A DNA stretch of 6,392 nt from the NCBI GenBank assembly GCA_003648225.1, contig QMOL01000178.1:1-6392 (forward strand), written 5' to 3'. Origin of the DNA: Chlamydiota bacterium (GTDB lineage: Bacteria; Auribacterota; UBA3054; B51-G9). The notes beneath the pieces are model-generated. The model had not been told where the DNA came from and ran no database searches. It saw nothing but the letters and a program-made list of their open reading frames with translations. Of the stretch, positions 1 through 6,012 are shown in pieces; position 1 is the stretch's first letter, and each line of letters begins with the position of its first letter. A program made the position numbers and the translations under genes.

Positions 1-1
1 A

Positions 2-883
2 GTGGGAGTTCCAAAAACAATTGACAACGATCTCGGTGATACGGAATTTACAATAATCGATCACACACCCGGTTACGGTAGCGCGGCGCGTTACTGGGCA
101 AGCATTATTCAAAACACAATCCAGGAAAATAACGGAATGTATCCTTCTGAATGCGTTTCAGTCTTTCAGGCAATGGGCAGAACCGCCGGATTTATTCCCG
201 CAGCAGCACGGCTTGCCGACCCTAACCGCGAATATCCAATCCAACTTTATTTAACGGAAGCTCATCATAATCTGGAATCACTCGCGGAAAATGTTAATAA
301 AAAATTGCGGGAAGAGGGGAGATGCATCGTTGTGGTCAGCGAGGGATTCGACTGCGGCTCTCTCGGAGAAGCGCGTGACGGATTTGGTCATATCGAATAT
401 GGAGCAAGCAGAACAACCGTTGCACGGGTCGTTACAAATTATTTGAATAAAGTCGGATTAAGCGTTCGTGGACAGGCAACAGGGCAGGTGCCCGGTGTTC
501 TTCAACGCTCAACTTCAATTTATTCTTCAACCGTTGACGCTGAAGAAGCTTATCAAGTAGGAAGAAAAGCTGTGGAAATTGCTTTGAATGACGGCAGCGG
601 ATGGATGGCAACTCTTTTACGCAAGCCGGGAGAAAATTACGAAATTTATTATGATAAAGTTCCGCTTGGAATCGTTGCTAATTCAGAAAGATGTTTACCG
701 AAAGAGTGGTTGTCGGATGACGGACTTGACGTAACCGATGATTTTATAAAATATGCTCAGCCGTTAATCGGGAATGAGTGGCCCTTAATTCCGATTGAGA
801 ATGGAATCCAGAGATTCGCGAAGTTTGATATTAACTGTGTTGACAAAAAACTGAATGAATACATTCCCAAAGCTCTAAAATAA
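2..883 (+). CDS. 6-phosphofructokinase, possibly diphosphate-dependent, 5'-truncated by the window edge
   Basis: This enzyme phosphorylates fructose 6-phosphate to fructose 1,6-bisphosphate in cytosolic glycolysis. The 293 visible residues open directly in the active-site motif PKTIDND (fragment residues 4-10), which contains the catalytic aspartates. They continue through a substrate-binding MGRTAG segment (58-63), SEGFD (113-117) and a GQVPGVLQR segment (161-169) in the place of the usual glycine-rich QRGG region. A lysine follows the proline in PKTIDND, whereas E. coli-type ATP enzymes have glycine there. That lysine is typical of diphosphate-dependent enzymes and of ATP enzymes derived from them. 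The upstream GGDD or GGDG motif that would settle the phosphate donor lies outside the window. The first codon shown is not the true start, and roughly the first quarter to third of the protein is missing. The reading frame is intact and ends in TAA. Its base composition is GC-richer than that of the helicase gene downstream. Confidence 0.95.
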   Translation: MGVPKTIDNDLGDTEFTIIDHTPGYGSAARYWASIIQNTIQENNGMYPSECVSVFQAMGRTAGFIPAAARLADPNREYPIQLYLTEAHHNLESLAENVNKKLREEGRCIVVVSEGFDCGSLGEARDGFGHIEYGASRTTVARVVTNYLNKVGLSVRGQATGQVPGVLQRSTSIYSSTVDAEEAYQVGRKAVEIALNDGSGWMATLLRKPGENYEIYYDKVPLGIVANSERCLPKEWLSDDGLDVTDDFIKYAQPLIGNEWPLIPIENGIQRFAKFDINCVDKKLNEYIPKALK

Positions 884-916
884 GAATATTTTAGTGCTTT
901 AAACAGAAAAATATTC
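884..916 (+). repeat. AT-rich inverted repeat just after the phosphofructokinase stop
   Basis: GAATATTTT (884-892) and AAAATATTC (908-916) are perfect reverse complements separated by 15 bases, starting directly after the stop codon. The arm AAATATTCAACA (909-920) is then repeated at 923-934, a tandem duplication with a 14-bp period. The placement suggests 3'-end protection or weak termination. However, the stem is almost all A/T, the loop is long and no T tract follows, so it is not a convincing intrinsic terminator. Confidence 0.5.
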
Positions 917-934
917 AACAAGAAATATTCAACA

Positions 935-1212
935 GAAAAAGTGTAATAATGGGGTGCGCAACGTTATTTACTTGAAAAATGTTCATTAACCGTGCGATAG
1001 CACGTTATTTCATAGCTTCCACGATTGCCTGTGGCCTCGGGACAAGTTGTTGATTATGACCAAAGAATATATTGTTATTTCATTAGGAATATTTAATTGG
1101 ATTACTCGAATTTCAATCGACAAAATTTGTCGGTTGTATTTTGTAGCCGGTTTCGCTGAGGCCGTGAAACGCAATATTCATTGTTTTATGAATAATTTAT
1201 GAAAATTACATT
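935..1212. other. Gene-free intergenic stretch with several inverted repeats
   Basis: I find no plausible coding sequence here; stops interrupt every frame. The stretch carries structured DNA. TAAC-C-GTGC (987-995) pairs with GCACGTTA (1000-1007) around a GATA loop, with one bulged base. A near-perfect 23-bp palindrome lies at 1114-1136. TATTCAT (1175-1181) pairs with ATGAATA (1188-1194) around a six-base loop. The 9-mer ACGTTATTT occurs at 961-969 and again at 1002-1010. The sequence around 1012-1050 is GC-richer than its surroundings. Together this looks like a dispersed intergenic repeat or the decayed remains of an insertion, but I cannot assign it to a family. Confidence 0.5.
1109..1136. 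repeat. Palindrome containing the AATTTCAATCGACA repeat, copy 1
   Basis: AATTTCAATCGACA (1109-1122) recurs exactly at 5842-5855. Here its CAATCGACAAA portion (1114-1124) is mirrored by TTTGTCGGTTG (1126-1136) around a single central base, with only one non-complementary position. Such symmetry fits a protein-binding palindrome or a repeat-family hairpin. It lies about 90 bp upstream of the helicase promoter. Confidence 0.6.
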
Positions 1213-1241
1213 TTGACAATGAGCTTTAATTCTGATATGAT
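1213..1241 (+). promoter_or_regulatory. Sigma-70-type promoter of the helicase gene
   Basis: A perfect -35 box TTGACA (1213-1218) is followed after exactly 17 bases by TATGAT (1236-1241), which matches the -10 consensus at five of six positions. A TGA at 1233-1235 supplies an extended -10 element. Transcription is expected to begin near 1248, giving a leader of about 45 bases before the ATG at 1293. I see no clear operator overlapping it, so the sequence suggests a fairly strong promoter without an obvious local repressor. Confidence 0.82.
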
Positions 1242-1292
1242 ATGAAAGTTATCTGATAAATCTACACAATAATAATTAATGAAAATCTTCAA

Positions 1293-4200
1293 ATGGATGA
1301 CAAAAACGAAATGAATCTGCCGGTCGGATTTTACGATCTTCTACATACCGCAAAATTACAAAAACGACTTGAAAATGCTGGTTTGTTAGACCGAGCAATA
1401 TGGTCGGAATTTGACCCGGAAGAACTTCAGCATCGTTTGGCCAAGCCATTAGCGAAAGAAATAGCGTTTTTTATTAGTGAAATAATTTCAGGAAGGAAAG
1501 GAGATAAACTTGCTGAAATATTAGCAAAAACATTCCAAAGTCCGGAGGTTATGTGTTCGATATTAAAAGCTTTACAACCTTTATCAACACAAGCATTACA
1601 ACAAATAAAACCGGAACCGCCACTTGTTGCAAAAGAAATACGCTCTGATATTCCACTTTCTGTTTCAGCATTGTTAACTGGCTCGTCGCGCAGCCCCGCT
1701 TTAAGGACTCAACTTATAAAAGAACTTGCCACTTGTGATAAAGCAGATTGGTTAGTGTCATTTATCAAATATGCAGGCGTTTTGCCTTTACTTCCAACTT
1801 TACGCGAATTTACAAAAAATCCTGCACATGATGGTGGCCCGCGTCTTCGGATAGCCACGACATCATATATGGGAGCAACGGATTTAAAAGCAATAAAAGA
1901 ATTGCTGAAATTACCTAATACAGAAATTCGTATATCTTATGACACTAAACGAACTCGTCTTCATGCAAAAGCTTATTTATTTCATCGCAATACAGGTTTT
2001 GGATCTGCATATATCGGATCAGCCAATGTATCGAAAGCAGCACTTGATGAAGGCTTGGAATGGACTGCAAAAATAAGTCAGTATGAATCAGAACATTTAT
2101 GGCAACATGTTATCGCAACTTTTGAATCTCATTGGGAAGACAATTCGGAATTCACACCATGCTTTGAAAAAGATTTAGAAATATTTGGGAAGGCACTTTC
2201 TAAAGAACGTGGAGCTTTACAAACGGAAGACACGATTTCGTTTTTTGATTTGCGACCCTATGGATTTCAAAAAGTTATTCTTGATGATATTTTTGCTGAA
2301 CGAAATGCCGGGAAACATAAACATCTAATTATTTCCGCAACCGGTACCGGCAAAACAATGATTGCAGCTTTTGATTACAAGCGATTTTGTAAAACTAAAA
2401 CCGGACGACAACGGTTACTTTTTGTTGCGCATCGTGAAGAAATATTGAAACAAGCTCGTGCAGCATTTCGACAAATTTTACGAGATGGTAATTTTGGCGA
2501 CCTTGTTGTTGGTGGTAAAAAGATAGAACAAAGTGATTATTTGTTTTGTACAGTTCAAAGTTGGAATAGTAGAAATTTTGACGAATTTGCTCCTAATCAT
2601 TTTGATTATGTTGTTCTTGATGAGGCTCATCATGCCAGTGCGAATTCTTATCAAAAACTTATTAATCACATAAAACCTCTATCGTTGATTGGATTAACGG
2701 CTACACCTGAAAGAACTGATGGAGCAGATATTCGTGGTGATTTTGGCGCATTTACTCATGAAATTCGTTTGCCTGAGGCTATTGAAAGAGCTCTGCTGAG
2801 TCCTTTTCATTATTATGGAATTCCTGACCTTGATGGTCTTGATTTTTCATCTGTTGCATGGAAACGCGGTGGTTATGATATTACTCAACTTCGACAAAAA
2901 TTAGAAGGAAACACTGCTCGCGCAAAGTGGGTGATGAGCCAAACTGAGCAAAATGTGGCAGATATGAATTGTGTTCGTGGATTAGGTTTTTGTGTGAGTG
3001 TAGCCCATGCGGAATTCATGGCTGAGTTTTGTAAAAGTAATGGTATTCCTGCTATTGCGTTAAGCGGAAATTCGGATAAAGAGTTACGCCATCAAGCGCA
3101 ACGCAAACTTGAAAATAGAGAAATTCGGTTTATTTTTACTGTTGATTTATATAACGAAGGAATAGATATTCCATGTGTTAATACAGTTCTCTTTTTACGA
3201 CCTACAGAAAGTCTTACTCTGTTTTTGCAACAATTAGGCCGCGGCTTGCGTTTAGATGATGAGAAATCTCATTTAACCGTTCTTGATTTTATTGCACCCC
3301 AAAATCGACATTTTAATTTTACAAAACGTTTCCAATCACTTTCCAGTCGTCCGGAACTCCGTATTGATCGACAAATTGAATCTGATATGCCTTATCTTCC
3401 TGCCGGATGTTTATTACATTTAGAGAAGCAGGCTAAAGAATATGTGCTAAATAATATTCGCTCTGCAACAGCAAATTTGCGTGGGCAGAGACTTTTAAGT
3501 GAAATTCGTTTATTAAATAAAACTGGTAATATTAATTTGCAGAAAATGATGGATTTTCTGCATCTTGATACCCCGGATGAAATTTATAAAAGGGGATTAC
3601 CGCATATTTTGATAGCACAAGCCGAGGGCAAAATTGTAGAAGATGATATGATGGGATTCAATAGTCAGTTGGCAAAAGGATTTCGTCGGCTTACGTTGAT
3701 GGATGATACAAATTTTATTGAAAATGCTAAAAAAATATTAGAAACAGGGACTCACAATTCACACCTGCAGAAATCTTTACTGCATAGCGTATTATGGAGC
3801 AACAAGAAACCGAAAGATGGAACATTAGAGCAAGTTCATGATTTTTTGTTAGCACACAAAGGACTGACGCGTGATTTAATAGAATTGTTCGAATGGCTAT
3901 TGTTGCAAAGAACACCAATCCAAAAAAAGATTTTTGAACAGCAAACCGGGCCATTAAACTTGCATGCATCATACACACGCGAACAAATACTTCTCGCACT
4001 TGGATTAGGCACTTTTGGAAAACCGAGAAGCTCACGTGAAGGTGTTTTACATGTTCCTGAGCGCAAACTTGACGTTTTCTTTGCTGATATAAATAAAAGC
4101 GAAATGGACTTCTCGCCAACTACAATGTATGAAGATTATGCTGTTACCGATCGATTGTTCCATTGGCAAAGTCAATCTCAAACCAGTGAAACTTCTCCGG

Positions 4201-4418
4201 TTGGAATGCGATATATCAACCATGAAGATGAAGGTTATACACCTATGCTTTTTATTCGAGAACGCAAGAAATTATCGAAAGGATTATCTTCACCGTATTT
4301 TTTGGCCGGACTACTTAAATACAAAAAACATGAAGGATCAAAACCAATATCGTTTATCTGGGAATTAGAGCATACATTACCGGCTAAAGTTATGCCTTGG
4401 GCAAGAAATATAGCTTAG
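1293..4418 (+). CDS. PLD-nuclease / superfamily II helicase / DUF3427 fusion protein
   Basis: This 1041-residue cytoplasmic protein combines three modules. First, after about 180 residues without a recognised motif, comes a phospholipase-D-type nuclease domain (about 185-280) with LHAKAYLF (H224, K226) and GSAN (242-245). Second, a superfamily II helicase core (about 320-690) has the motifs ATGTGKT (349-355), DEAH (443-446), TATP (469-472), NEGIDIP (621-627) and QQLGRGLR (646-653). Third, a C-terminal region of DUF3427 type (best match about 890-1035) includes SPTTMYEDYA and LFHWQSQS. The layout corresponds to a COG3886-like nuclease joined to a COG1061/SSL2-like helicase. Such proteins are inferred to translocate on and cut nucleic acid and are common in mobile or defence regions, but the substrate is not known from sequence. 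All helicase motifs look intact. The Shine-Dalgarno match before the ATG is weak; Met7 (1311) is an alternative start. The gene is AT-rich relative to its flanks, suggesting acquisition. Confidence 0.95.
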   Translation: MDDKNEMNLPVGFYDLLHTAKLQKRLENAGLLDRAIWSEFDPEELQHRLAKPLAKEIAFFISEIISGRKGDKLAEILAKTFQSPEVMCSILKALQPLSTQALQQIKPEPPLVAKEIRSDIPLSVSALLTGSSRSPALRTQLIKELATCDKADWLVSFIKYAGVLPLLPTLREFTKNPAHDGGPRLRIATTSYMGATDLKAIKELLKLPNTEIRISYDTKRTRLHAKAYLFHRNTGFGSAYIGSANVSKAALDEGLEWTAKISQYESEHLWQHVIATFESHWEDNSEFTPCFEKDLEIFGKALSKERGALQTEDTISFFDLRPYGFQKVILDDIFAERNAGKHKHLIISATGTGKTMIAAFDYKRFCKTKTGRQRLLFVAHREEILKQARAAFRQILRDGNFGDLVVGGKKIEQSDYLFCTVQSWNSRNFDEFAPNHFDYVVLDEAHHASANSYQKLINHIKPLSLIGLTATPERTDGADIRGDFGAFTHEIRLPEAIERALLSPFHYYGIPDLDGLDFSSVAWKRGGYDITQLRQKLEGNTARAKWVMSQTEQNVADMNCVRGLGFCVSVAHAEFMAEFCKSNGIPAIALSGNSDKELRHQAQRKLENREIRFIFTVDLYNEGIDIPCVNTVLFLRPTESLTLFLQQLGRGLRLDDEKSHLTVLDFIAPQNRHFNFTKRFQSLSSRPELRIDRQIESDMPYLPAGCLLHLEKQAKEYVLNNIRSATANLRGQRLLSEIRLLNKTGNINLQKMMDFLHLDTPDEIYKRGLPHILIAQAEGKIVEDDMMGFNSQLAKGFRRLTLMDDTNFIENAKKILETGTHNSHLQKSLLHSVLWSNKKPKDGTLEQVHDFLLAHKGLTRDLIELFEWLLLQRTPIQKKIFEQQTGPLNLHASYTREQILLALGLGTFGKPRSSREGVLHVPERKLDVFFADINKSEMDFSPTTMYEDYAVTDRLFHWQSQSQTSETSPVGMRYINHEDEGYTPMLFIRERKKLSKGLSSPYFLAGLLKYKKHEGSKPISFIWELEHTLPAKVMPWARNIA

Positions 4419-4483
4419 ATTATTATTTAATTTAACAAACAATTTTTAAAAATATCACAATTAAGAAAAGTTTAAACAATAAT

Positions 4484-4714
4484 ATGGAAAATCAAAAATT
4501 ATTAGAAACAATCGCTGACTTTGCTTACATTTCAGGACGTAATAATTATTTTTCTGGAGATTCAAGAGCAGATATTCAAGAAATAATTTACTGGGCAAAA
4601 GATTTTGAAAAGAAGAATGAAAAGACCGATTGGAGCTGTGCTGACTATATTTCAGAAATTGAACAATATACAGTCGATAAAATAAAAGAATTGTGCGATT
4701 TGTATAATTGCTAA
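4484..4714 (+). CDS. Small acidic hypothetical protein (76 residues)
   Basis: I do not recognise this protein. It is soluble in appearance, with no signal peptide or membrane segment, and is rich in Glu, Asp, Lys, Ile and Tyr. Predicted-helix-like stretches are ENQKLLETIADFAYI near the start and EIEQYTVDKIKELCDLY near the end. A central NYFSGDSRADIQEII segment looks like a conserved motif. Two cysteines (Cys47 and the terminal Cys76) are present. It begins 65 bases after the helicase stop on the same strand, and no convincing promoter or terminator separates them, so co-transcription is plausible. A sampled line (4561-4620) is 17/60 G+C, matching the helicase gene and unlike the next gene. 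No good Shine-Dalgarno sequence precedes the ATG. The coherent amino-acid composition favours a real gene, perhaps an accessory of the helicase, but this rests only on position. Confidence 0.62.
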   Translation: MENQKLLETIADFAYISGRNNYFSGDSRADIQEIIYWAKDFEKKNEKTDWSCADYISEIEQYTVDKIKELCDLYNC

Positions 4715-4750
4715 ACTTTTTAAATATATCAAAAGCTTACTACAGAAAAA

Positions 4751-5737
4751 ATGTTGAAAATAATTTCAATCCTTATAATAATATTGCTCGCTTCGCCTTC
4801 TTTCGCATTAATGGAGTTCGGCGCGGAAGAAATCGTTCGGGCGGAAGGAAGCGATATCGATGTGGGCAGTTATTCAACTCCTTCATTTTTTGACTGGAAT
4901 AATGATGGCTTGGATGATCTTATTATCGGTGACGGAACGGGGAAAGTCCGCGCTTATCTGAATACCGGAACCGTTGACGCACCCGTTTTCAGCAATTACT
5001 TTTTCGTTCAGGCAGACGGGAGTGATTTACAGGTTGCCGCAAGCGGATGTCTCGGCTCCTTTCCGCGGGTTGTTTATTGGAATGATGACTCAAAAAAAGA
5101 TTTGCTCGTTGGAGCCGGAACAGGTAAAATTTATATTTTTCTGAATGCCGGTGCAGATACTAATCCCGTTTTTGATGCAGGCACTTTTGTTCAGGCAAAT
5201 TCAGCAGATATTAGTGTAGGCGCACGGGCAACGTCCATCTTTAATGACTGGAATAATGACGGACTAAATGATTTAATTGTCGGTGCTTTTGACGGAAAAA
5301 TGCGTATTTTTATTAATGAAGGAACTACATCAAATCAAATTTTCCAAACCGCCGCTTTGGCTAAAAACGGCGGCAGTGATTTAACTGTTCCATCAGTACG
5401 TTCAAGTCCGATCTTTTATGATTTCGACAGCGATGGGAAAAAAGATTTGATTTGCGGGAATACCGCCGGTCAACTTTTGTTTTATAAAAATACAAATACA
5501 GTCGAAAATCCCGTTTTCTCAAATTATGTCGCTCTTACTTCGCTTGGAGTGCCTATTGATTTACCGGGCGATCCGCGTTCACGTCCTTCTTTTTGCAATT
5601 GGAATAACGATGCTTTTGTTGATGCTTTAATTGGCGCTTCGGACGGGAAAGTGCATCTTTACCGTGGTGTTCCCGAACCGTCCATGTTTATTATTTTTCT
5701 ATTTTTATTCAGTCGTCTCTTAACTCCCAAAAGGTAG
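4751..5737 (+). CDS. Secreted FG-GAP/VCBS-repeat beta-propeller protein with PEP-CTERM sorting signal
   Basis: The 328-residue precursor starts with a signal peptide (Lys3, a hydrophobic core at 4-14, probable cleavage after Ser-Phe-Ala at 17-19). The mature part holds five repeats of 57-61 residues, each centred on a W/F-N-x-D-G-x-x-D motif followed by a DLIIG-type strand and a GKxxxF/Y segment. The motifs lie at 48-56, 109-117, 166-174, 224-232 and 283-291. In FG-GAP/VCBS families such Asp/Asn-rich loops bind calcium and the repeats form beta-propeller blades. The tail is VPEPS (307-311), a short hydrophobic stretch (312-320) and the basic end TPKR, which is a PEP-CTERM signal. It should be processed by an exosortase and sent to the cell surface or extracellular matrix. 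The ligand is unknown. Translation starts without a clear Shine-Dalgarno sequence. A sampled line (4921-4980) is 32/60 G+C, so the gene resembles the phosphofructokinase rather than the adjacent helicase unit. Confidence 0.95.
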   Translation: MLKIISILIIILLASPSFALMEFGAEEIVRAEGSDIDVGSYSTPSFFDWNNDGLDDLIIGDGTGKVRAYLNTGTVDAPVFSNYFFVQADGSDLQVAASGCLGSFPRVVYWNDDSKKDLLVGAGTGKIYIFLNAGADTNPVFDAGTFVQANSADISVGARATSIFNDWNNDGLNDLIVGAFDGKMRIFINEGTTSNQIFQTAALAKNGGSDLTVPSVRSSPIFYDFDSDGKKDLICGNTAGQLLFYKNTNTVENPVFSNYVALTSLGVPIDLPGDPRSRPSFCNWNNDAFVDALIGASDGKVHLYRGVPEPSMFIIFLFLFSRLLTPKR

Positions 5738-5759
5738 AGGAGGGATGACCAATGGGGTG

Positions 5760-5770
5760 GTGCCAGGCAC
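5760..5770. repeat. Short GTGCC-A-GGCAC palindrome
   Basis: A perfect palindrome of two 5-bp arms around one A lies 22 bases after the PEP-CTERM stop, preceded by AATGGGGTG (5751-5759). The same AATGGGGTG 9-mer occurs in the first gap at 948-956. From general memory, GGTGCCAGGCAC-like palindromes are common as dispersed intergenic repeats in several bacterial groups. The loop is too short and no T tract follows, so this is not a terminator. Confidence 0.5.
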
Positions 5771-5804
5771 GTCTTCTCCGTCTTCCTGATTTTTGAAAAT
5801 AAAT

Positions 5805-5826
5805 CTCACTTCGGGGTCGAAGTGAG
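5805..5826. repeat. Perfect 9-bp stem hairpin
   Basis: CTCACTTCG (5805-5813) and CGAAGTGAG (5818-5826) are exact reverse complements around a GGGT loop. It is the strongest hairpin in the window. No T tract follows on the + strand. Read on the - strand, the stem is followed by A/T-rich sequence with two short T runs (complement of 5790-5804), so it could be a weak terminator for transcription coming from the right. Equally it may be an intergenic repeat unit, or a 3'-end structure for the PEP-CTERM transcript. Confidence 0.55.
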
Positions 5827-5841
5827 GTACTTAATCAAACA

Positions 5842-5894
5842 AATTTCAATCGACAGAAAATGTTATTTATAATCGACAGAAAATGTCGATTGAA
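5842..5894. repeat. Nested direct and inverted AATCGACA repeats, copy 2 of the shared 14-mer
   Basis: The exact 14-mer AATTTCAATCGACA (5842-5855) matches 1109-1122. AATCGACAGAAAATGT occurs twice in direct orientation (5848-5863 and 5871-5886). The second copy forms the perfect hairpin AATCGACA-GAAAA-TGTCGATT (5871-5891). The outer arms TTCAATCGACA (5845-5855) and TGTCGATTGAA (5884-5894) are also perfect complements over 11 bp. The block ends 7 bp upstream of the -35 box at 5902, so it could bind a regulator of that promoter or simply be a repeat element. Confidence 0.65.
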
Positions 5895-5901
5895 GATCCG
5901 T

Positions 5902-5930
5902 TTGACATTGAGTATCAATAATGATATAAT
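5902..5930 (+). promoter_or_regulatory. Consensus promoter of the mobile mystery protein A gene
   Basis: TTGACA (5902-5907) and TATAAT (5925-5930) are both perfect consensus hexamers with the ideal 17-base spacing, and a TGA at 5922-5924 adds an extended -10. Transcription should start near 5937, leaving a leader of about 75 bases before the ATG at 6013. Such a strong promoter for a DNA-binding protein implies repression, and operator-like palindromes begin only three bases after the -10 box. A further TATAAT lies at 5987-5992 without a good -35 box. Confidence 0.87.
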
Positions 5931-5933
5931 TTT

Positions 5934-6012
5934 AAGGTAATAACCTGAAAAAACATATTTATTTTAAAGTAATACCCTTAAAATAGTATAATGATTTTAA
6001 GGTAATAACCTT
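5934..6012 (+). promoter_or_regulatory. Three tandem operator-like palindromes between promoter and start codon
   Basis: A 14-bp palindrome AAGGT-AATA-ACCTT occurs three times: 5934-5947 (last base differs), 5966-5979 (AAAGTAATACCCTT, two differences) and 5999-6012 (perfect). Start-to-start spacings are 32 and 33 bp, near three helical turns, so the sites would face the same side of the DNA. Copy 1 covers the expected transcription start. Copy 3 abuts the ATG and contains the AAGG Shine-Dalgarno-like sequence (5999-6002), ten bases before the ATG. Each copy is preceded by T-rich sequence and a TATAAT or TATTTA hexamer. Binding by the encoded helix-turn-helix protein is inferred. Confidence 0.7.

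Noticed and set aside
884..916. Intrinsic terminator for the phosphofructokinase gene
   Set aside because: The stem is almost wholly A/T, the loop is 15 bases and no T run follows on the + strand, so it is listed only as an inverted repeat.
2478..2669. 63-residue open frame on the - strand
   Set aside because: It lies inside the helicase coding sequence across the region leading to and past the DEAH motif, has a low-complexity Ile/Thr/Lys-rich product and no initiation signals; it is a shadow frame.
3727..4119. 130-residue open frame on the - strand, plus a 76-residue one at 3836-4066
   Set aside because: Both are antisense to the C-terminal part of the helicase gene, overlap each other in different frames, and show no recognisable motif or promoter.
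4129..4368. 79-residue open frame on the + strand
   Set aside because: It is out of frame within the well-conserved DUF3427-type region of the helicase protein, so the real frame is the other one.
4703..4708. TATAAT within the end of the small gene, as a promoter for the PEP-CTERM gene
   Set aside because: The hexamer is perfect, but I find no acceptable -35 box at 16-18 bases upstream, so it is too weak to list as a promoter; the PEP-CTERM gene may be transcribed from here or read through from upstream.
4708..4893. 61-residue open frame on the + strand
   Set aside because: It overlaps the signal peptide and first repeat of the PEP-CTERM protein in another frame and has no family features.
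5842..5891. Possible CRISPR-like array from the repeated AATCGACAGAAAATGT
   Set aside because: There are only two direct copies, 23 bases apart, with a 7-base spacer, and they are parts of nested palindromes; no spacer array or cas gene is present.
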